Source: Alphaproteobacteria bacterium (GTDB taxonomy: Bacteria; Pseudomonadota; Alphaproteobacteria; SMXP01). Taken from it: 64,000 bases of DNA. Location: assembly GCA_028280675.1 (NCBI GenBank), contig JANQLI010000129.1, positions 1 to 64,000 of the forward strand, written 5' to 3'. A program made the position numbers and the translations under genes. The notes below the pieces were generated by a model that searched no databases, was not told the DNA's origin, and saw only the letters and a program-made list of their open reading frames with translations. Below are positions 8,641-17,954 of this stretch, piece after piece (within the stretch, counting starts at the first letter, position 1; every line of letters starts with the position of its first letter).

Positions 8641-9846
8641 TTATGACTTCCGTCTTGCCAGTAGTCTAAGCCTTAGCGCATTCAGTTTAATAAACCCTTC
8701 GGCGTCTTTTTGATCATACACCGTATCTTCTTCGAAGGTCGCGATTTCTTCTGAGTACAGCGTATAAGGCGACTTGCGACCAACGACAGTGGCGCTGCCT
8801 TTATAGAGCTTCATGCGCACCGTGCCGGTAACAAACTCTTGAGATTTATCAATGAGCGCTTGCAACATTTCCCGTTCAGGGCTGAACCAAAAGCCATTGT
8901 ATATGAGCTCTGCATAACGCGGCATGATGTCGTCTTTGAGATGCGCCGCGCCTTTGTCGAGGGTCGCCTCTTCAATGCCGCGATGCGCAGCAAGCAAAAT
9001 GGTGCCGCCCGGTGTTTCATAAATGCCGCGGGATTTCATGCCGACAAAGCGGCTCTCCAAAAGATCAAGCCGTCCGATACCATTATGACGGCCATAATCG
9101 TTGAGCGCGGCGAGCAAGGGCGCTGGTGACATCGCGACGCCGTCGATCGCCACCGCATCGCCTTTTTCAAAGTCGATCTCAATGTAAGTTGGCTGATCTG
9201 GCGCGTCCTCTGGTGAGACGGTCCGCTGATAGACATATTCCGGGGCTTCTTCCCAGGGGTCTTCCAGCGCTTTGCCTTCGGATGAGGTGTGAAGCAAGTT
9301 GGCATCACAGGAAAACGGCGCTTCGCCGCGTTTGTCCTTTGGAATGGGAATTTGATTTTTCTCGGCAAAGTCGATCAATTTTGACCGCGAATCGAGATCC
9401 CATTCCCGCCAGGGCGCAATCACTTTGATGTCGGGATCAAGGGCATAATAGCCGAGCTCAAACCGCACCTGGTCATTGCCTTTGCCTGTCGCGCCATGAC
9501 ACACCGCATCCGCCCCGGTTTCATGGGCGATTTCAATCTGCCGTTTGGCGATCAGCGGCCGGGCGATGGAGGTGCCAAGCAAATACACCCCTTCATACAC
9601 CGCATTGGCGCGGAACATGGGGAACACATAGTCACGGACAAATTCTTCGCGCAAATCTTCGATGTAGATCTCTTTGATGCCCATCATTTCCGCTTTTTTG
9701 CGCGCGGGCGCAAGCTCTTCTTCCTGACCGAGATCGGCCGTAAACGTCACCACTTCACAGCCATAGGTGGTCTCCAGCCATTTCAAGATGATTGAGGTAT
9801 CGAGGCCTCCGGAATAGGCCAGCACGACTTTTTTGACATCACTCAT
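8641..9846 (-). CDS. argG: Argininosuccinate synthase
   Basis: ArgG ligates citrulline and aspartate with ATP in arginine biosynthesis. The N-terminus [18 protein letters not shown] carries the PP-loop ATP-binding motif (SGGLDTS). Other family blocks include [19 protein letters not shown] and [19 protein letters not shown]. Starting at 9846 gives 401 aa, the usual length; the in-frame extension to 9957 is rich in Arg/Lys and overlaps the divergent SDR promoter region. The gene converges with the lipoprotein gene and is divergent from the SDR gene. Function is secure. Confidence 0.96.
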   Translation of the reverse strand: MSDVKKVVLAYSGGLDTSIILKWLETTYGCEVVTFTADLGQEEELAPARKKAEMMGIKEIYIEDLREEFVRDYVFPMFRANAVYEGVYLLGTSIARPLIAKRQIEIAHETGADAVCHGATGKGNDQVRFELGYYALDPDIKVIAPWREWDLDSRSKLIDFAEKNQIPIPKDKRGEAPFSCDANLLHTSSEGKALEDPWEEAPEYVYQRTVSPEDAPDQPTYIEIDFEKGDAVAIDGVAMSPAPLLAALNDYGRHNGIGRLDLLESRFVGMKSRGIYETPGGTILLAAHRGIEEATLDKGAAHLKDDIMPRYAELIYNGFWFSPEREMLQALIDKSQEFVTGTVRMKLYKGSATVVGRKSPYTLYSEEIATFEEDTVYDQKDAEGFIKLNALRLRLLARRKS

Positions 9847-9971
9847 CAGAGCACCCAATCTTTTGCGTAATTGCTTTTTGGCGAAATTTTTGCGCACTAT
9901 AGGCATCTGAGCGCGTTTGGAAAGAGGCATTTTGGCCCTTGATGCGGGTCTCCACACAAGAGGAGCGATCT

Positions 9972-10796
9972 ATGACATCATCACCCAAACGAACCTGCTT
10001 GATCACCGGGGCATCAGCAGGCATTGGCAAGGCCTTTGCGGAGGTTTTTGCGGAAAAGGGCTGGGATTTGATCCTCACTGCCCGGCGTAAAGACCGCTTG
10101 CAGGAAGTCGCAGCCGACCTCGAAAAGCGCTTTGGCACCCATTCCCTTGTGATTCCCACCGATCTCAATGAAGCGGCGGCGCCAGATCAATTGTTTGAAG
10201 ACATTACCACCCACGGCGTGCATGTGGACGCTATCATCAACAATGCGGGCTATGGGGTGAAAGGAAAATTCCTCGATAATCCCTGGTACACCCACCGCGA
10301 TCAGATCGAAAACATGGCCACAGCGCCGTTGCATCTGTCTTATCTTTTCCTGCCAGGCATGGTCGAAAAAGGCTTTGGCCGAATCATCAATGTGTCATCT
10401 GTATCAGGCATTGTCCCCGGATCACCGGGCTCGACCCTTTATGGCGGAATCAAATCCCTGCTTATTCAATTTTCGGAAACGCTCCATATGGAATATGCCC
10501 GCTTTGGCATCCATGTTTGTGCTGTCTGCCCTGGCTTCACCTGGAGCGAATTTCACGATGTTATGAAGACGCGAGAGAATATGAACACCATGCCCAAGAT
10601 CATCTGGCTCAAGGCAGAGGATGTGGCGCGCCAAGGCTATGACGGCGTGATGAAAGGCAACCCCATGGTGGTGAATGGCTGGCAATATAAGCTGGTCACC
10701 AGCATCATCAAAGTTTTGCCACGCGGCCTCGTGCGGCGCATGTCGGGCGGCACGAGCAAACGCGCGCGGATGCAAAAAAACGAGAGCCGCGCTTGA
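9972..10796 (+). CDS. Short-chain dehydrogenase/reductase (SDR)
   Basis: The 274-aa classical SDR has the NAD(P)-binding motif CLITGASAGIGKAFAEV, the NNAGYG structural motif, the catalytic Ser region INVSSVSGI, and the YGGIKSLL tyrosine/lysine pair. It probably reduces a carbonyl group on an unknown substrate; the C-terminal basic region could associate with membranes. An AGAGGAG ribosome-binding site supports the ATG at 9972. It is divergent from argG and is followed by pyrF after about 50 bases on the same strand. Confidence 0.88.
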   Translation: MTSSPKRTCLITGASAGIGKAFAEVFAEKGWDLILTARRKDRLQEVAADLEKRFGTHSLVIPTDLNEAAAPDQLFEDITTHGVHVDAIINNAGYGVKGKFLDNPWYTHRDQIENMATAPLHLSYLFLPGMVEKGFGRIINVSSVSGIVPGSPGSTLYGGIKSLLIQFSETLHMEYARFGIHVCAVCPGFTWSEFHDVMKTRENMNTMPKIIWLKAEDVARQGYDGVMKGNPMVVNGWQYKLVTSIIKVLPRGLVRRMSGGTSKRARMQKNESRA

Positions 10797-10845
10797 CAGA
10801 AGCGTTCCGTTCTGTGACCAAAGGCATGCTTTCATGGAGATCCGC

Positions 10846-11553
10846 ATGGCCAAAACCCCTATCCCCACCAAAGACCGTTTAATCGTTGCGCTTGACGTTC
10901 CGTCTACGGATGAAGCAAGAGAGATTATCGCGGCGTGCGGGGACAGCGTGAACTTTTATAAAATCGGGCATCAATTGATTCCGATTGGCGGGCTGGATTT
11001 GGCCCAAGAATTGATAAGGGCCGACAAGAAGGTTTTTCTTGATTTCAAATTTTATGACATCGGCAATACGGTGAAGTCAGGCGTGGCCAGCGTCGCGCAA
11101 CTTGGCTGTCATCTTCTCACGATTCATGGTGATCGCGACATTATCGATGGCGCAGTGAAGGGACGCGGTGAGTCGGCTCTTAATATTCTTGCCGTCACGG
11201 TTCTGACCAGTATGGATCAAAAGGATCTCGAAGAGCTTGGATATACCGGCACGGTGGAAGATCTGGTGCTGAAGCGGGCGCGCATGGCCGTGGACGGGGG
11301 GTGCGATGGGGTCGTCGCATCCGCGCAAGAAGTGGTGCGTCTACGCAAAGAGTTGGGTGATGACTTCATCATTGTCACACCGGGCATCCGCAGTGCTGGC
11401 GTTGCAACCGATGACCAGAAGCGCGTTATGACGCCAGGGGACGCTATCCGCGCTGGTTCCGATTATCTGGTGATGGGCCGGGAAATCACACAGGCGGCTG
11501 ACCCAAAGACCGCAGCCGTCCATGTCTTTGCGCAAATCGAAGAGGCGCTATAA
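10846..11553 (+). CDS. pyrF: Orotidine 5'-phosphate decarboxylase
   Basis: PyrF decarboxylates OMP to UMP, the last step of de novo pyrimidine synthesis. The 235-aa protein shows RLIVALDVPS at the N-terminus, the catalytic DFKFYDIGNT motif (Asp-Lys-Asp), GCDGVVASAQE, and IIVTPGIRSAG. The ATG at 10846 has GGAGA upstream; the long in-frame extension into the SDR gene is spurious. The gene is followed at once by a perfect 17-bp stem that would terminate both it and the convergent luciferase-like gene. Confidence 0.96.
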   Translation: MAKTPIPTKDRLIVALDVPSTDEAREIIAACGDSVNFYKIGHQLIPIGGLDLAQELIRADKKVFLDFKFYDIGNTVKSGVASVAQLGCHLLTIHGDRDIIDGAVKGRGESALNILAVTVLTSMDQKDLEELGYTGTVEDLVLKRARMAVDGGCDGVVASAQEVVRLRKELGDDFIIVTPGIRSAGVATDDQKRVMTPGDAIRAGSDYLVMGREITQAADPKTAAVHVFAQIEEAL

Positions 11554-11554
11554 C

Positions 11555-11599
11555 CACACTTTGTCATCCCGTAACTTGATTGCGGGATGACAAAGTGTG
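11555..11599. terminator. Perfect 17-bp inverted repeat, bidirectional terminator
   Basis: CACACTTTGTCATCCCG (11555-11571) and its exact reverse complement (11583-11599) flank an 11-base loop. The element begins one base after the pyrF stop and ends one base before the stop of the convergent luciferase-like gene. No long T-run follows, but the stem is strong in both directions. The GTCATCCCG core also resembles dispersed palindromic elements of some alphaproteobacteria. Confidence 0.7.
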
Positions 11600-11600
11600 A

Positions 11601-12635
11601 TTATTGAAACTTCGGCATCACATGTTCCGCGATCATCTTCAAACCGTCCATCGGGTCATCAAACAGACGCAGTGAGAGATCGGTCAACCCGCCCTCTTCA
11701 AATTTTTTATAACGCTCTTCGACTTCTTGTTCGATGTCATCAATCGTGCCTGCAGAGGCAAGTTCCTTGATCAAATGATTGACAATCTCTTCCGGCACGT
11801 TGTTGATCACGCCAGTACGCATGAAATACGCCTTTTGGAATTCGCCAAAATTATCGAGAACGATTTTTTCTTCTTCTGGGCTCAGGAAGTGATGCAGCGA
11901 ATGCGGCGGCAACATGGACCCACGATAGACAAGCTCACGTCGCGCTTCTTTCATAGAGACATCACGGTCTTCTTTATAGTGCCACGCCCAGAAATTGCCG
12001 ATGCGGAAATTGTCTGCGGGCAGTTCACGTTTCCCAAGACCGATTTTCACATTTTCCATCGCTTCGGGCAGCATGTCGAGCGAGACATCGCTCATTTGAA
12101 TGGCGTCAGCCACGCGCCCGCCCATACGGCACATCATAGGCTCGGTGGAGCAACTGTAAATTTGCGGGCCGTCTGCTTTTGCCCATTGATGCCAGAAGGG
12201 GCGATTCACCTCGTAAATCTCACCTTCATATTTCATGTTAAACTCACCGGAAGCGCAAGCGCGAATGATCTCAATGGTTTCCCGGGTGCGGCGCACGGAC
12301 CGCAAAGCTTTCGGATCCACTTTCACACCGATCGCACCCGCCACACCGCCGCCACCGGAAATCGCGACCATCGCCCGCCCATTGGCAAGTTCATTGAGCG
12401 ATAAAACGCTATTGGCGATTTTGAGGGGGTGCATCTCCATGGGGCTGAGCGCCAAGACACCAAGGTAAATCTTGCTCGTCGCCTGGGCGGCCGGCACCAA
12501 AGACACAAAAGGATCCCAATGCATATGATAGTTGGAGGCCCAAAGCGCCCGCACACCTGCTTTTTCGGCTTCCACAGCGATTTCCGCTAATTGTTGCGGC
12601 GTGATGTCCGGCTCAAGGATGATTTCTATGTCCAT
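11601..12635 (-). CDS. Luciferase-like (LLM class) flavin-dependent oxidoreductase, copy 2
   Basis: The 344-aa protein is a clear paralog of the 2797-3825 product. It shares the N-terminus (MDIEIILEPD against MQIDIVLEPN), LSPMEMHPLKIANSVLSL, the glycine-rich ISGGGGVAGAIG, and the C-terminal GGLTDLSLRLFDDP. It belongs to the luciferase-like monooxygenase / F420-reductase superfamily; the substrate is unknown. GAGAGG lies before the ATG. It is separated from copy 1 by about 8 kb and converges on pyrF across the perfect terminator stem. An epimerase-like gene lies just upstream on the same strand. Confidence 0.85.
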   Translation of the reverse strand: MDIEIILEPDITPQQLAEIAVEAEKAGVRALWASNYHMHWDPFVSLVPAAQATSKIYLGVLALSPMEMHPLKIANSVLSLNELANGRAMVAISGGGGVAGAIGVKVDPKALRSVRRTRETIEIIRACASGEFNMKYEGEIYEVNRPFWHQWAKADGPQIYSCSTEPMMCRMGGRVADAIQMSDVSLDMLPEAMENVKIGLGKRELPADNFRIGNFWAWHYKEDRDVSMKEARRELVYRGSMLPPHSLHHFLSPEEEKIVLDNFGEFQKAYFMRTGVINNVPEEIVNHLIKELASAGTIDDIEQEVEERYKKFEEGGLTDLSLRLFDDPMDGLKMIAEHVMPKFQ

Positions 12636-12709
12636 TGTGCGCCTCTCTTTATGCTCATCATGACTTTGTCACAGCCACTTATGCAGATCAGGGTCACCGC
12701 ATCAATGAT

Positions 12710-13576
12710 TTAAAGCAATTCATCGCCGTCTCGTTCGGAGAACGGATCAAGATAACGAAATCCAAGATCTTTGAGTTTCTGATTGGACACCTGACGGGGC
12801 CCAGGCGACAAATTTAGCCATTCAATCGCACCATAGCCTTCGCGGTCGCAGACCTTTGCGAAAAACTCTTTCTTTGAATCGGTCGTATCATTGAACACAT
12901 TATAACGTCCGGAAACATTATGCTTGATGCCAAATACAAGAGCGCCCACCACATCATCCCTGTGCACGATCATGACATCTGAATCGCCATCAAAGGGAAT
13001 GGGCTGCATCGTCATGCCTTTCGCTGAATCATTCAGACCCCGCATAACGCCAGGGCCATAAATAGTCCCTGTACGATAAATCGCAACGTTCAGCGTCTCG
13101 GATTGCGCCCCGAGCAAGACGTCTTCGGTTTCGACGTAGACAGATTGAAACGGCCCTTGCGGGTGAGAAGGTGTGTCTTCGACAACAGGTGTCACACCCC
13201 CCGCATCACCATAGGCATTCAGCGAACTTGTAAAAATGATTTGCTTGAGATTTGGCGCCGCGTCCAATGATTCCACCAACGACTGCGCTGTTCCGAGATA
13301 CGCATCACGATAAAGCTCGGGATCCATAACGGTTTTACCATCCCGCTCAACCATACCGCCGGCTACTGTCATCAATACAATGTCTTGCCCTGTTAAAAGC
13401 GCGCGCATTTTTTCGCGGTCACTGCCCACCATCACAATAACATTGTCAGCCACCTCTTTGAGCGGGGCAACACGTTTCTCTTGGGTGGTGGTCACTGTAA
13501 CCGTATGGCCTTGGGCTGTGAGTATTTTTGCCGCCTTCAAGCCTGTATAGGCCGCTCCGATAATCGCGATGTTCAA
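12710..13576 (-). CDS. NAD-dependent epimerase/dehydratase-like protein
   Basis: The 288-aa protein begins NIAIIGAAYTGLKAAKILT, a Rossmann nucleotide-binding motif of the extended SDR or atypical SDR type. Later it has IIFTSSLNAYGD, YRTGTIYGPGVM and VHRDDVVGAL, typical of extended SDRs acting on sugar nucleotides. However, the usual YxxxK motif is not clear (VYVETEDVL stands at the expected place), so catalysis may differ or be lost. The start is TTG, supported by GGGAG eight bases upstream. It may be co-transcribed with the luciferase-like gene 74 bases downstream. Confidence 0.75.
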   Translation of the reverse strand: MNIAIIGAAYTGLKAAKILTAQGHTVTVTTTQEKRVAPLKEVADNVIVMVGSDREKMRALLTGQDIVLMTVAGGMVERDGKTVMDPELYRDAYLGTAQSLVESLDAAPNLKQIIFTSSLNAYGDAGGVTPVVEDTPSHPQGPFQSVYVETEDVLLGAQSETLNVAIYRTGTIYGPGVMRGLNDSAKGMTMQPIPFDGDSDVMIVHRDDVVGALVFGIKHNVSGRYNVFNDTTDSKKEFFAKVCDREGYGAIEWLNLSPGPRQVSNQKLKDLGFRYLDPFSERDGDELL

Positions 13577-13683
13577 TCTATTTCTCCCGTCTGTGATAAA
13601 GCGGGCACTGTTTCAGCTTTAGACGCTGCGCGCAAAAGGAAGAAGCAACGCCTTCTCCCTGGTGGTTGGTTTTTGAAAAGGGG

Positions 13684-14115
13684 TTATTCAGACTCTGCCT
13701 GTGCAACATCTTGCGGTTCGCCGTTACGGCCAGGCACAATTTCACCGGTCAGGGTTAAAGCAAAGAAAGGCTTATATTCCCATGTCGCACCCACTTCTGT
13801 GTTTTCGCCAATGGGACCACAAATTTCACGGTTATATTTATTCTCGTGTTCGGGGATGTATGTGCAATGTCCGCGTGAACCGTCTTTTAATGTCGTGTAT
13901 TCCCATGTCCCGCGATACACATTTTTTTTATCGACGATGGTGACGGTTTGATCGGGGTTATAAAAATATTTTGTGACTCCACCTTTGCCGAACTGACCAC
14001 CGGATGTGATGGCGATGGTATTTTCAAAAGCGACATCGAAATCAGCTTCCGCCATGGCTGATGATGTTGGCACAAACAAAGCAAATGTCATCAGCGATAA
14101 CCAAGTCTTTATCAT
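13684..14115 (-). CDS. Small secreted protein, tandem paralog A
   Basis: The 143-aa protein has a Sec-type signal peptide (MIKTWLSLMTFALF...SSAMA) and a mature domain shared with the two genes upstream: an FxNT motif (FDVAFENTIAI), YFYNPDQTVTI, GTWEY, cysteines in GHCTYI and REICGPIG, then VGATWEY and TGEIVPGR. The C-terminal tail (NGEPQDVAQAESE) is unique to this copy. The family is unknown to me. A cleaved signal and the two cysteines suggest a periplasmic or secreted disulfide-bonded beta-rich domain. The start at 14115 has AGGGGAA upstream; 14136 is an alternative. Confidence 0.7.
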   Translation of the reverse strand: MIKTWLSLMTFALFVPTSSAMAEADFDVAFENTIAITSGGQFGKGGVTKYFYNPDQTVTIVDKKNVYRGTWEYTTLKDGSRGHCTYIPEHENKYNREICGPIGENTEVGATWEYKPFFALTLTGEIVPGRNGEPQDVAQAESE

Positions 14116-14152
14116 AACGCATTTTCCCCTGCTCATCGGCGGCCTTCACCCC

Positions 14153-14518
14153 TTAACGCCCAGCCACCAATTTGCCTTTGATGGTCATATTCGGCCCGCC
14201 TTGCGTTTCCCAGGTCGATCCAGGTCCGGCGCCTTTCATTTCAGCCAAGGGGGCGCAGGCTTCGTAATCCGAACCGTCTGCAAGCTTAAACACAGTGCAA
14301 ATCGCATCACCTTTTTGCTGCCAGGTATAAACATCATCTGTGTCCGTACCGACAGAACCATCTGGATTATAATATAATTGTATTGTGGTTTCGCTCTCAG
14401 GTGTGATCGTTGTCAACACGACAGTATTGCCGAAGAGAACATCCATCTCACCTGCAAAAGAAAGTGATGACGTGAGTGAAAGACCCAATATACAAAGTAA
14501 CGTTTTCAAGCGTTTCAC
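14153..14518 (-). CDS. Small secreted protein, tandem paralog B
   Basis: I place the start at a GTG (14518) because CAGGAGAACATC lies directly upstream; this gives a good signal peptide, MKRLKTLLCILGLSL ending near SFAG. The 121-aa product repeats the features of its neighbours: MDVLFGNTVVLTT, LYYNPDGSVGT, one cysteine in DAICTVFKL and one in YEACAPLAEM, GSTWETQG, and the end TIKGKLVAGR. It is the middle gene of three tandem paralogs on the minus strand. Function unknown. Confidence 0.7.
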   Translation of the reverse strand: MKRLKTLLCILGLSLTSSLSFAGEMDVLFGNTVVLTTITPESETTIQLYYNPDGSVGTDTDDVYTWQQKGDAICTVFKLADGSDYEACAPLAEMKGAGPGSTWETQGGPNMTIKGKLVAGR

Positions 14519-14610
14519 GATGTTCTCCTGAAAGATAAAATGACCTTCCCCATCATCCGACAAGGAAGGTCATCCCGTGTTCACATCAGCTAGCGCTGAC
14601 AAAACCAATC

Positions 14611-14991
14611 TTAACGGCCGGCAATAAGCGCGCCTTTAATGTTGAGACCTTCCGCTGGGGAAAACTCCCATGTATCACCGACGGACGCACCTTCCATATC
14701 CGCAACCGGATTACAGATCTGTTGTTCTTGACCTTGTGGTGATTTCATGGTGGTGCACATTTCAGCACCATTTACCGCCCATGAACCAGTGCTTTCGCCT
14801 TGCGATGTAATGATTTTTACAGTGCCATCTTCATTGTAGTGATATTTAGATGTCATTGGCGGAATATCTTTGTACGTTGCTGTCATTTCAACGGTGTTCG
14901 CAAACAAAACACCAAGATCTGCAGCTTGAGCGACGGAGGCTCCCCCCAGAACCAAACTCGACACCAAAATAGACTTGAATACTTTTTTCAT
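14611..14991 (-). CDS. Small secreted protein, tandem paralog C
   Basis: The 126-aa protein has a signal peptide (MKKVFKSILVSSLVLGGASVAQA) and the shared mature domain: LGVLFANTVEMTA, KYHYNEDGTVKI, GSWAVNGAEMCTTM, QQICNPVADMEG, VGDTWEFSP and the end NIKGALIAGR. It is most similar to paralog B at its C-terminus. GAGGGAA precedes the ATG at 14991; the ATG at 15003 is an alternative. It is probably the first gene of the three-gene unit. Upstream (14992-15267) I see no gene. The shared motifs indicate gene duplication; no role can be named. Confidence 0.72.
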   Translation of the reverse strand: MKKVFKSILVSSLVLGGASVAQAADLGVLFANTVEMTATYKDIPPMTSKYHYNEDGTVKIITSQGESTGSWAVNGAEMCTTMKSPQGQEQQICNPVADMEGASVGDTWEFSPAEGLNIKGALIAGR

Positions 14992-15267
14992 TTGTTCCCT
15001 CATTCGTCCCCCGTTTCTTTAAGGGGCATCCTGTTAATTTTGAATACTACGTGTAAGCTGACCAACTCGTACTCAAATAGTCATTTTGGAAAGTGCGAGA
15101 CTTCCTGCGCCCACGGGCGTGAGTTTTTAACCTTAAATGAGACAAAAAAAAGGCACCAATGAATCGCGGATGTGACGGGCTTTTTATTGACCACATATTG
15201 GTATGAATAAAACTTAAGGTTCAATGGAACACAACATATTGCGTGGAGTTTAAGTCCTTATGGCCGT

Positions 15268-15504
15268 TCAAAAATCAATCGCAAGACCGCCTTTTTCCCA
15301 ATCCCCATAACGGGTCGGCTCAGGTCCTTTGCGGCCATTGATTTCTTTGGTTGCTTGCTCTTTTGACTGTTCCGCCAAGCGGCGGCGGTCTTCCGCTTCC
15401 GCTAAAGCGCGCTGTGCCGCAGGAGGAAGATCTGCCCTTTTGCGTTTCGCTGATTCGCTTGCCTGCCCGCTTTGAGTCTCGCTATGATCTGAAGCTGTGC
15501 TCAT
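15268..15504 (-). CDS. DUF1674 / SDHAF4-like protein
   Basis: The 78-aa protein ends GPEPTRYGDWEKGGLAIDF, the diagnostic C-terminal motif of DUF1674, homologous to the mitochondrial succinate dehydrogenase assembly factor SDHAF4. By homology it may protect or help mature the flavinated SdhA subunit, though this is not proved in bacteria. The N-terminal part is charged and probably disordered. The gene is divergent from htpX across 114 bases, an arrangement I recall from other alphaproteobacteria. The ribosome-binding site is weak. Confidence 0.85.
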   Translation of the reverse strand: MSTASDHSETQSGQASESAKRKRADLPPAAQRALAEAEDRRRLAEQSKEQATKEINGRKGPEPTRYGDWEKGGLAIDF

Positions 15505-15618
15505 AAGACTATCGTATGCCGTTATTATTGAATGATCGCCGCGATCACTTACATATCTCTTATATGTTTTTCTTCAGATGTGCAAAAGTACGCTGAAAAC
15601 ATAAGTAAATGAGAAACG

Positions 15619-16488
15619 ATGAATTACGTTAAGACAGCCATTCTCCTTGCGGTTTTAACCGCTCTTTTCGGCGCCATTGGTTACGCTTTGGGCGGGGCAG
15701 GCGGCATGATTATCGCTTTGTTGGTGGCGGCGGCAATGAACGTGTTTTCCTACTGGAATGCAGATAAAATGGTGTTGCGCATGTATAACGCACGCCAAGT
15801 CGACGAAAGCACAGCACCAGATTTTGTCCGTATGGTTGGCCGTCTTGCACAAAATGCCAATATGCCGATGCCGAAGGTGTTTATCATTGAGACGCCCCAA
15901 CCCAATGCGTTCGCCACCGGACGCAATCCAGAAAACGCCTCTGTCGCAGCGACCACAGGTCTTTTGAAAATGCTCAATCACGACGAAATCGAAGGCGTGA
16001 TGGCACATGAACTGGCCCATGTGAAAAACCGCGACACCCTCACCATGACCATTACAGCCACCATAGCAGGCGCTATTTCCATGCTTGCCAATTTTGCTTT
16101 CTTCATAGGCGGGCGACGCAACAATGGTATTGGCGGCTTAATCGGAACACTGGCCATCATGTTGCTTGCGCCTATGGCCGCAGGCCTGGTGCAAATGGCC
16201 ATCAGCCGCACCCGTGAATACCAAGCGGATAAAATAGGCGCTGAGATTAGCGGCAAACCTGTTGCCTTAGCCAGCGCCCTTGAAAAAATTTCACAAGGGG
16301 CGGCCCGTATTGATTACCAACAAGCAGAAGACAATCCCGCGACAGCGCATCTCTTCATCATCAACCCGCTGCACACAAAGAAGATAGACAATCTCTTCTC
16401 TACACATCCCAACACAGAGAACCGCATTGCCCGTCTCTATGAGATGGCCACAGGGATGGAACGGAGCCGCCGCGGCCCCTGGGGTTAA
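15619..16488 (+). CDS. htpX: HtpX membrane zinc metalloprotease
   Basis: The 289-aa M48-family protease degrades misfolded membrane proteins in the inner membrane. It has two N-terminal membrane segments ([19 protein letters not shown] and the next hydrophobic run) and the zinc site [14 protein letters not shown] (HExxH) near residue 130. Two more membrane segments follow, and the third zinc ligand lies in [13 protein letters not shown]. Length and order match HtpX. Downstream is rsmB. Confidence 0.95.
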   Translation: MNYVKTAILLAVLTALFGAIGYALGGAGGMIIALLVAAAMNVFSYWNADKMVLRMYNARQVDESTAPDFVRMVGRLAQNANMPMPKVFIIETPQPNAFATGRNPENASVAATTGLLKMLNHDEIEGVMAHELAHVKNRDTLTMTITATIAGAISMLANFAFFIGGRRNNGIGGLIGTLAIMLLAPMAAGLVQMAISRTREYQADKIGAEISGKPVALASALEKISQGAARIDYQQAEDNPATAHLFIINPLHTKKIDNLFSTHPNTENRIARLYEMATGMERSRRGPWG

Positions 16489-16541
16489 CACCACAAAAAC
16501 ACATCTTGGCGACGCGCCGTACCTGTGATCTAAGGCAGGTC

Positions 16542-17867
16542 ATGTCGCAGTCATCACAAACACCGCACGGTCTCGCATCACGCACCACGGCAACGTATGT
16601 ATTAGGCCGTATCCTCGATGCAGGGCAGGCCCTTGATCTCGCTTTTGCAGACGCCATAAAAGGGAACCAACAAGGCCTTGCAGACATGCGTGACCGGGCT
16701 TTTGTACGCCGATTGGTCACCCATACCTTGCGGCGTTTGGGTCAGGTCGATGCAGCAATCAAACGCTATCTGAAAAAACCCATCGCAAAAAAGGACGTCC
16801 GTACACGACACATTCTGCGTATTGCGGTGTGTGAAATTCTGTTTCTGGACACGCCGCCACATGCAGCGGTAGACACGGCCGTGTCCCAAGCAAACGCACA
16901 TGTCAAAACGCGCCACACCAAAGGCATGATCAACGCTGTGTTGCGGCGGATTACCGAAGATAGTGAGACTCTTTTAAAAGATCTCAGCGATGTCAGTAAC
17001 ACGCCGCGCTGGCTGATAGAGAGCTGGGGCACCGCCTATGGCGATGAAACGGCAAAAGCCATTGCCGATATGCACCTGACTGAACCACCCCTTGATCTCA
17101 TCCTTAAAGCTGACGCTGATTCCGCCGCATGGGCGCGGATATTAGAAGCGGACATTTTACCTACCGGCGCCTTACGCCGCCAGGCCGGGGGATCGATTAC
17201 CGAACTCGCGGGCTTCGATGATGGGCAATGGTGGGTGCAAGACGCGGCCGCAGCCCTTCCCGCCAGTTTAATGGGTGACATTGAGGGACAGTGCGTCCTA
17301 GATCTTTGCGCCGCCCCTGGCGGAAAAACACTGCAGCTCGCCGATCAAGGCGCAATTGTCACAGCACTGGACCGCTCCAAAAACCGTCTCACGCGTGTGC
17401 AGGAGAACCTTGAACGCACAGGCTTAGCGGCCGACCTTATTGCGGCAGATAGTGTAGAATGGCGCCCTGAACAACCAGCTCCCTTTGTGCTGCTTGATGC
17501 CCCTTGCTCGGCGACGGGAACGCTCCGCAGGCACCCGGATGTGGCGCGCCTCAAGGGACCTAAAGACATCGGCGCTCTGATCAAAGCCCAAACGCGTCTG
17601 CTGGATGCAGCCGCTGAGATGACGGCTCCGGATGGCACATTGATCTATTGCACCTGCTCCCTGCAGCCTGAAGAAGGCCCCGATCAAATCACCGCTTTTC
17701 TTAAGCGCCATCCTGCGTGGCAGCGCAAAGCCATTGTGCCGGAAGAGATTGGCGGCCTCATGGACTGCATTACGCAGGATGGGGAACTCCGCACCCTGCC
17801 CTGTCACTTCGGCGATAGAGGCGGGATGGACGGATTTTTCGCGGCGCGATTGATGAACACATCTTAA
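16542..17867 (+). CDS. rsmB: 16S rRNA m5C967 methyltransferase RsmB-like
   Basis: The 441-aa protein joins an N-terminal NusB-like RNA-binding domain (about residues 15-140) to a SAM-dependent RNA cytosine-C5 methyltransferase domain. SAM binding is seen at VLDLCAAPGGKTLQLA. The two catalytic-cysteine motifs are DAPCSATGTLRRHPD and YCTCSLQPEEG. The ATG at 16542 has AGGCAGG upstream. It belongs to the htpX-rsmB-rpe neighbourhood. A long antisense frame across it (17424-18635) is a shadow. Confidence 0.93.
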   Translation: MSQSSQTPHGLASRTTATYVLGRILDAGQALDLAFADAIKGNQQGLADMRDRAFVRRLVTHTLRRLGQVDAAIKRYLKKPIAKKDVRTRHILRIAVCEILFLDTPPHAAVDTAVSQANAHVKTRHTKGMINAVLRRITEDSETLLKDLSDVSNTPRWLIESWGTAYGDETAKAIADMHLTEPPLDLILKADADSAAWARILEADILPTGALRRQAGGSITELAGFDDGQWWVQDAAAALPASLMGDIEGQCVLDLCAAPGGKTLQLADQGAIVTALDRSKNRLTRVQENLERTGLAADLIAADSVEWRPEQPAPFVLLDAPCSATGTLRRHPDVARLKGPKDIGALIKAQTRLLDAAAEMTAPDGTLIYCTCSLQPEEGPDQITAFLKRHPAWQRKAIVPEEIGGLMDCITQDGELRTLPCHFGDRGGMDGFFAARLMNTS

Positions 17868-17954
17868 GCTCAGGGCCTTAATTTGACCCTTTTCCTCCGC
17901 TAAAACTGTCCATGTCAGGTGGGTGGGCTCTATTGCACAACAAGGAGCCACAAA

